The notes beneath the pieces were generated by a model that worked only from the letters and a program-made list of their open reading frames with translations, was not told the DNA's origin and did not search any database. From JAGXTF01 sp040376005 (GTDB lineage: Bacteria; Bacteroidota; Bacteroidia; NS11-12g; UBA955): DNA of 8,345 nt. Of this stretch, positions 7,269 to 8,345 are shown piece after piece (position 1 is the first letter of the stretch; every line of letters starts with the position of its first letter). A program made the position numbers and the translations under genes. The stretch covers positions 1 through 8,345 of the forward strand of contig JBEIRK010000112.1 of the NCBI GenBank assembly GCA_040376005.1, written 5' to 3'.

Positions 7269-8105
7269 ATGAAGTCAATATTCTCAATATTGCTTTTTAC
7301 CCTGTTTTCAGGGCTTGCTGCAGACCACTTGGTAACACTTGAGGTTTCTGAATTGGAATGGAACGGCTATAAAATCAAACGCGACAAACCATTCAAAATT
7401 GAACATCGCTTTCAACTAGAGTCGCCTTCGTTTTTTTTAGACTCAGTAAATGGGAATGCCCTTTGGGTGCGGTTTTATTATGTACCTGTTTTTAATGATA
7501 CGGCTGAGTTTTCAGCATTCAAATTCTTGATTTTCGATAGTGCAAATCGTGAATATGATTTTGCCACAATGACGCGTTGGGTAAAAGGAACATATGATGC
7601 TGGATCCAAACTACAAGACAAATACGGAATTCGGCGCTGGGCTGGGAAACTTAGATATACGCCGGATACTGCGGTGCATGCAGTAAGACCTTACTGGCGT
7701 AAGGATAATTACACTTTACTCATTGGTGGGTTTTCCGCATGGAATGCCACAAGTATTTCGAAAAAAGGCAGGAATAAAATCCAAAAAGACATTTACTTTC
7801 AAGGCCTAACAGCAGAACCTACTGCACTGCGGGCAGTAGGCAGACATGGGGATGAGAAGTTCTTCATGAGCATTTATCCTATTCGCTATCAATGGGCAGG
7901 GGAGGTTTGGATGGAAATGAATATAAAGTTGTTTCTGAGATCCGAAAATGGGAATATGCAACAAGTATTGTCACATGCATTTAAGAGTACAGATAAAAAC
8001 ATCATGTATAATGGGCAATACAAGCGCCAGAATGCCTATGAAATAAGGGATTCTCAAAACCGCTATTATATGCTCATAACAGATGTTATGATAATTCCCT
8101 ATTAG
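7269..8105 (+). CDS. Predicted exported protein of unknown function
   Basis: I do not recognise this 278-residue protein. It begins with a short signal peptide (MKSIFSILLFTLFSGLA, cleavage near residue 17-19), so export to the periplasm or outer envelope is likely. No lipobox is present. The rest is rich in aromatic and basic residues (for example RRWAGKLRY at 122-130, RPYWRKDNYTLLIGGFSAWN at 140-159 and IYPIRYQWAGEVWMEM at 202-217), has alternating patterns suggesting beta strands, and contains no cysteine. There is no membrane span beyond the signal and no T9SS domain. ATG 7269 is a good start because the signal peptide follows at once. The gene lies 29 nt after the propeller gene with no terminator between them, so the two are probably co-transcribed. 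Its stop is 7 nt from the stop of the convergent gene. Confidence 0.75.
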   Translation: MKSIFSILLFTLFSGLAADHLVTLEVSELEWNGYKIKRDKPFKIEHRFQLESPSFFLDSVNGNALWVRFYYVPVFNDTAEFSAFKFLIFDSANREYDFATMTRWVKGTYDAGSKLQDKYGIRRWAGKLRYTPDTAVHAVRPYWRKDNYTLLIGGFSAWNATSISKKGRNKIQKDIYFQGLTAEPTALRAVGRHGDEKFFMSIYPIRYQWAGEVWMEMNIKLFLRSENGNMQQVLSHAFKSTDKNIMYNGQYKRQNAYEIRDSQNRYYMLITDVMIIPY

Positions 8106-8112
8106 CTTGGTT

Positions 8113-8345
8113 TTACAAGCCCCAGAACCAATAATATAGGTTTAAATATACAGGTCCCCAATCTCCAAATCGTTCTACTGCCATTTGTTTAAAGGCAGTT
8201 CTGTTTTTGGTGTATTTTTCTTTGGGGAGTTTCTTGGGTAATTCTATTTGCCCTGGCTCTTCGATAAATTGAATGGCCATCCAATTCGTAAATAACCTAG
8301 GTATGGCCAAGCCCATGACCATTCCGGGTAATCCTGCAAACGACT
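8113..8345 (-). CDS. C-terminal fragment of a probable GLPGLI-family protein
   Basis: The frame is open to the right window edge, so the start lies outside; 77 full codons plus the stop at 8113 are visible. The fragment reads SFAGLPGMVMGLAIPRLFTN, then a charged Lys/Pro-rich linker (PKKLPKEKYTKN), then FGDWGPVYLNLYYWFWGL at the end. The AGLPGM motif followed by GLAIPRL and a terminal DWG segment fits a subgroup of the GLPGLI family (TIGR01200), exported Bacteroidota proteins of unknown function; this is from memory of the family, not a search. The hydrophobic stretch around the motif could alternatively be a membrane segment. An ATG at 8322 lies in this frame, but upstream codons stay open and the motif begins before it, so it is unlikely to be the true start. 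Confidence 0.6.
   Translation of the reverse strand, partial: SFAGLPGMVMGLAIPRLFTNWMAIQFIEEPGQIELPKKLPKEKYTKNRTAFKQMAVERFGDWGPVYLNLYYWFWGL

Overview
The window looks like ordinary chromosomal DNA from a member of the Bacteroidota. The evidence is a type IX secretion system (T9SS) type B sorting domain at the left edge, A-rich translation starts without clear Shine-Dalgarno sequences, a match to the Bacteroidota promoter form TAnnTTTG, a probable GLPGLI-family protein at the right edge, and moderately AT-rich DNA. I cannot assign a genus. I see no tRNA, rRNA, CRISPR array, insertion sequence or phage gene.

Layout. Positions 1-366 hold the C-terminal end of a large secreted or surface protein (a PKD-like strand followed by the T9SS sorting domain). 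A strong hairpin with T-runs on both strands (384-414) separates it from a convergent minus-strand pair. That pair is a PLP-dependent aminotransferase (start 2657, stop 1467) followed 21 nt later by a stand-alone heptose-7-phosphate kinase (rfaE1, 1445-453). A 57-bp divergent intergenic region (2658-2714) leads to a plus-strand glycosyltransferase of the GT4/GT-B type (2715-3908). Next come a large exported multi-Asp-box beta-propeller protein (3985-7239) and, 29 nt later, an exported protein I do not recognise (7269-8105). The right edge holds the C-terminus of a minus-strand gene (8113-8345, open at the window end), with only 7 nt between the two convergent stop codons.

How the genes fit together. 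The heptose kinase (ADP-heptose synthesis for LPS inner core) and the glycosyltransferase are both compatible with cell-envelope glycan synthesis and share one short divergent control region, but a pathway link is inference. The propeller protein and its downstream neighbour are both predicted to be exported and are probably co-transcribed. I found no clearly new multi-gene system. The items most worth a second look are the repeat/palindrome arrangement in the divergent region, the unrecognised cysteine-free exported protein, and the large propeller protein that lacks a T9SS sorting domain.
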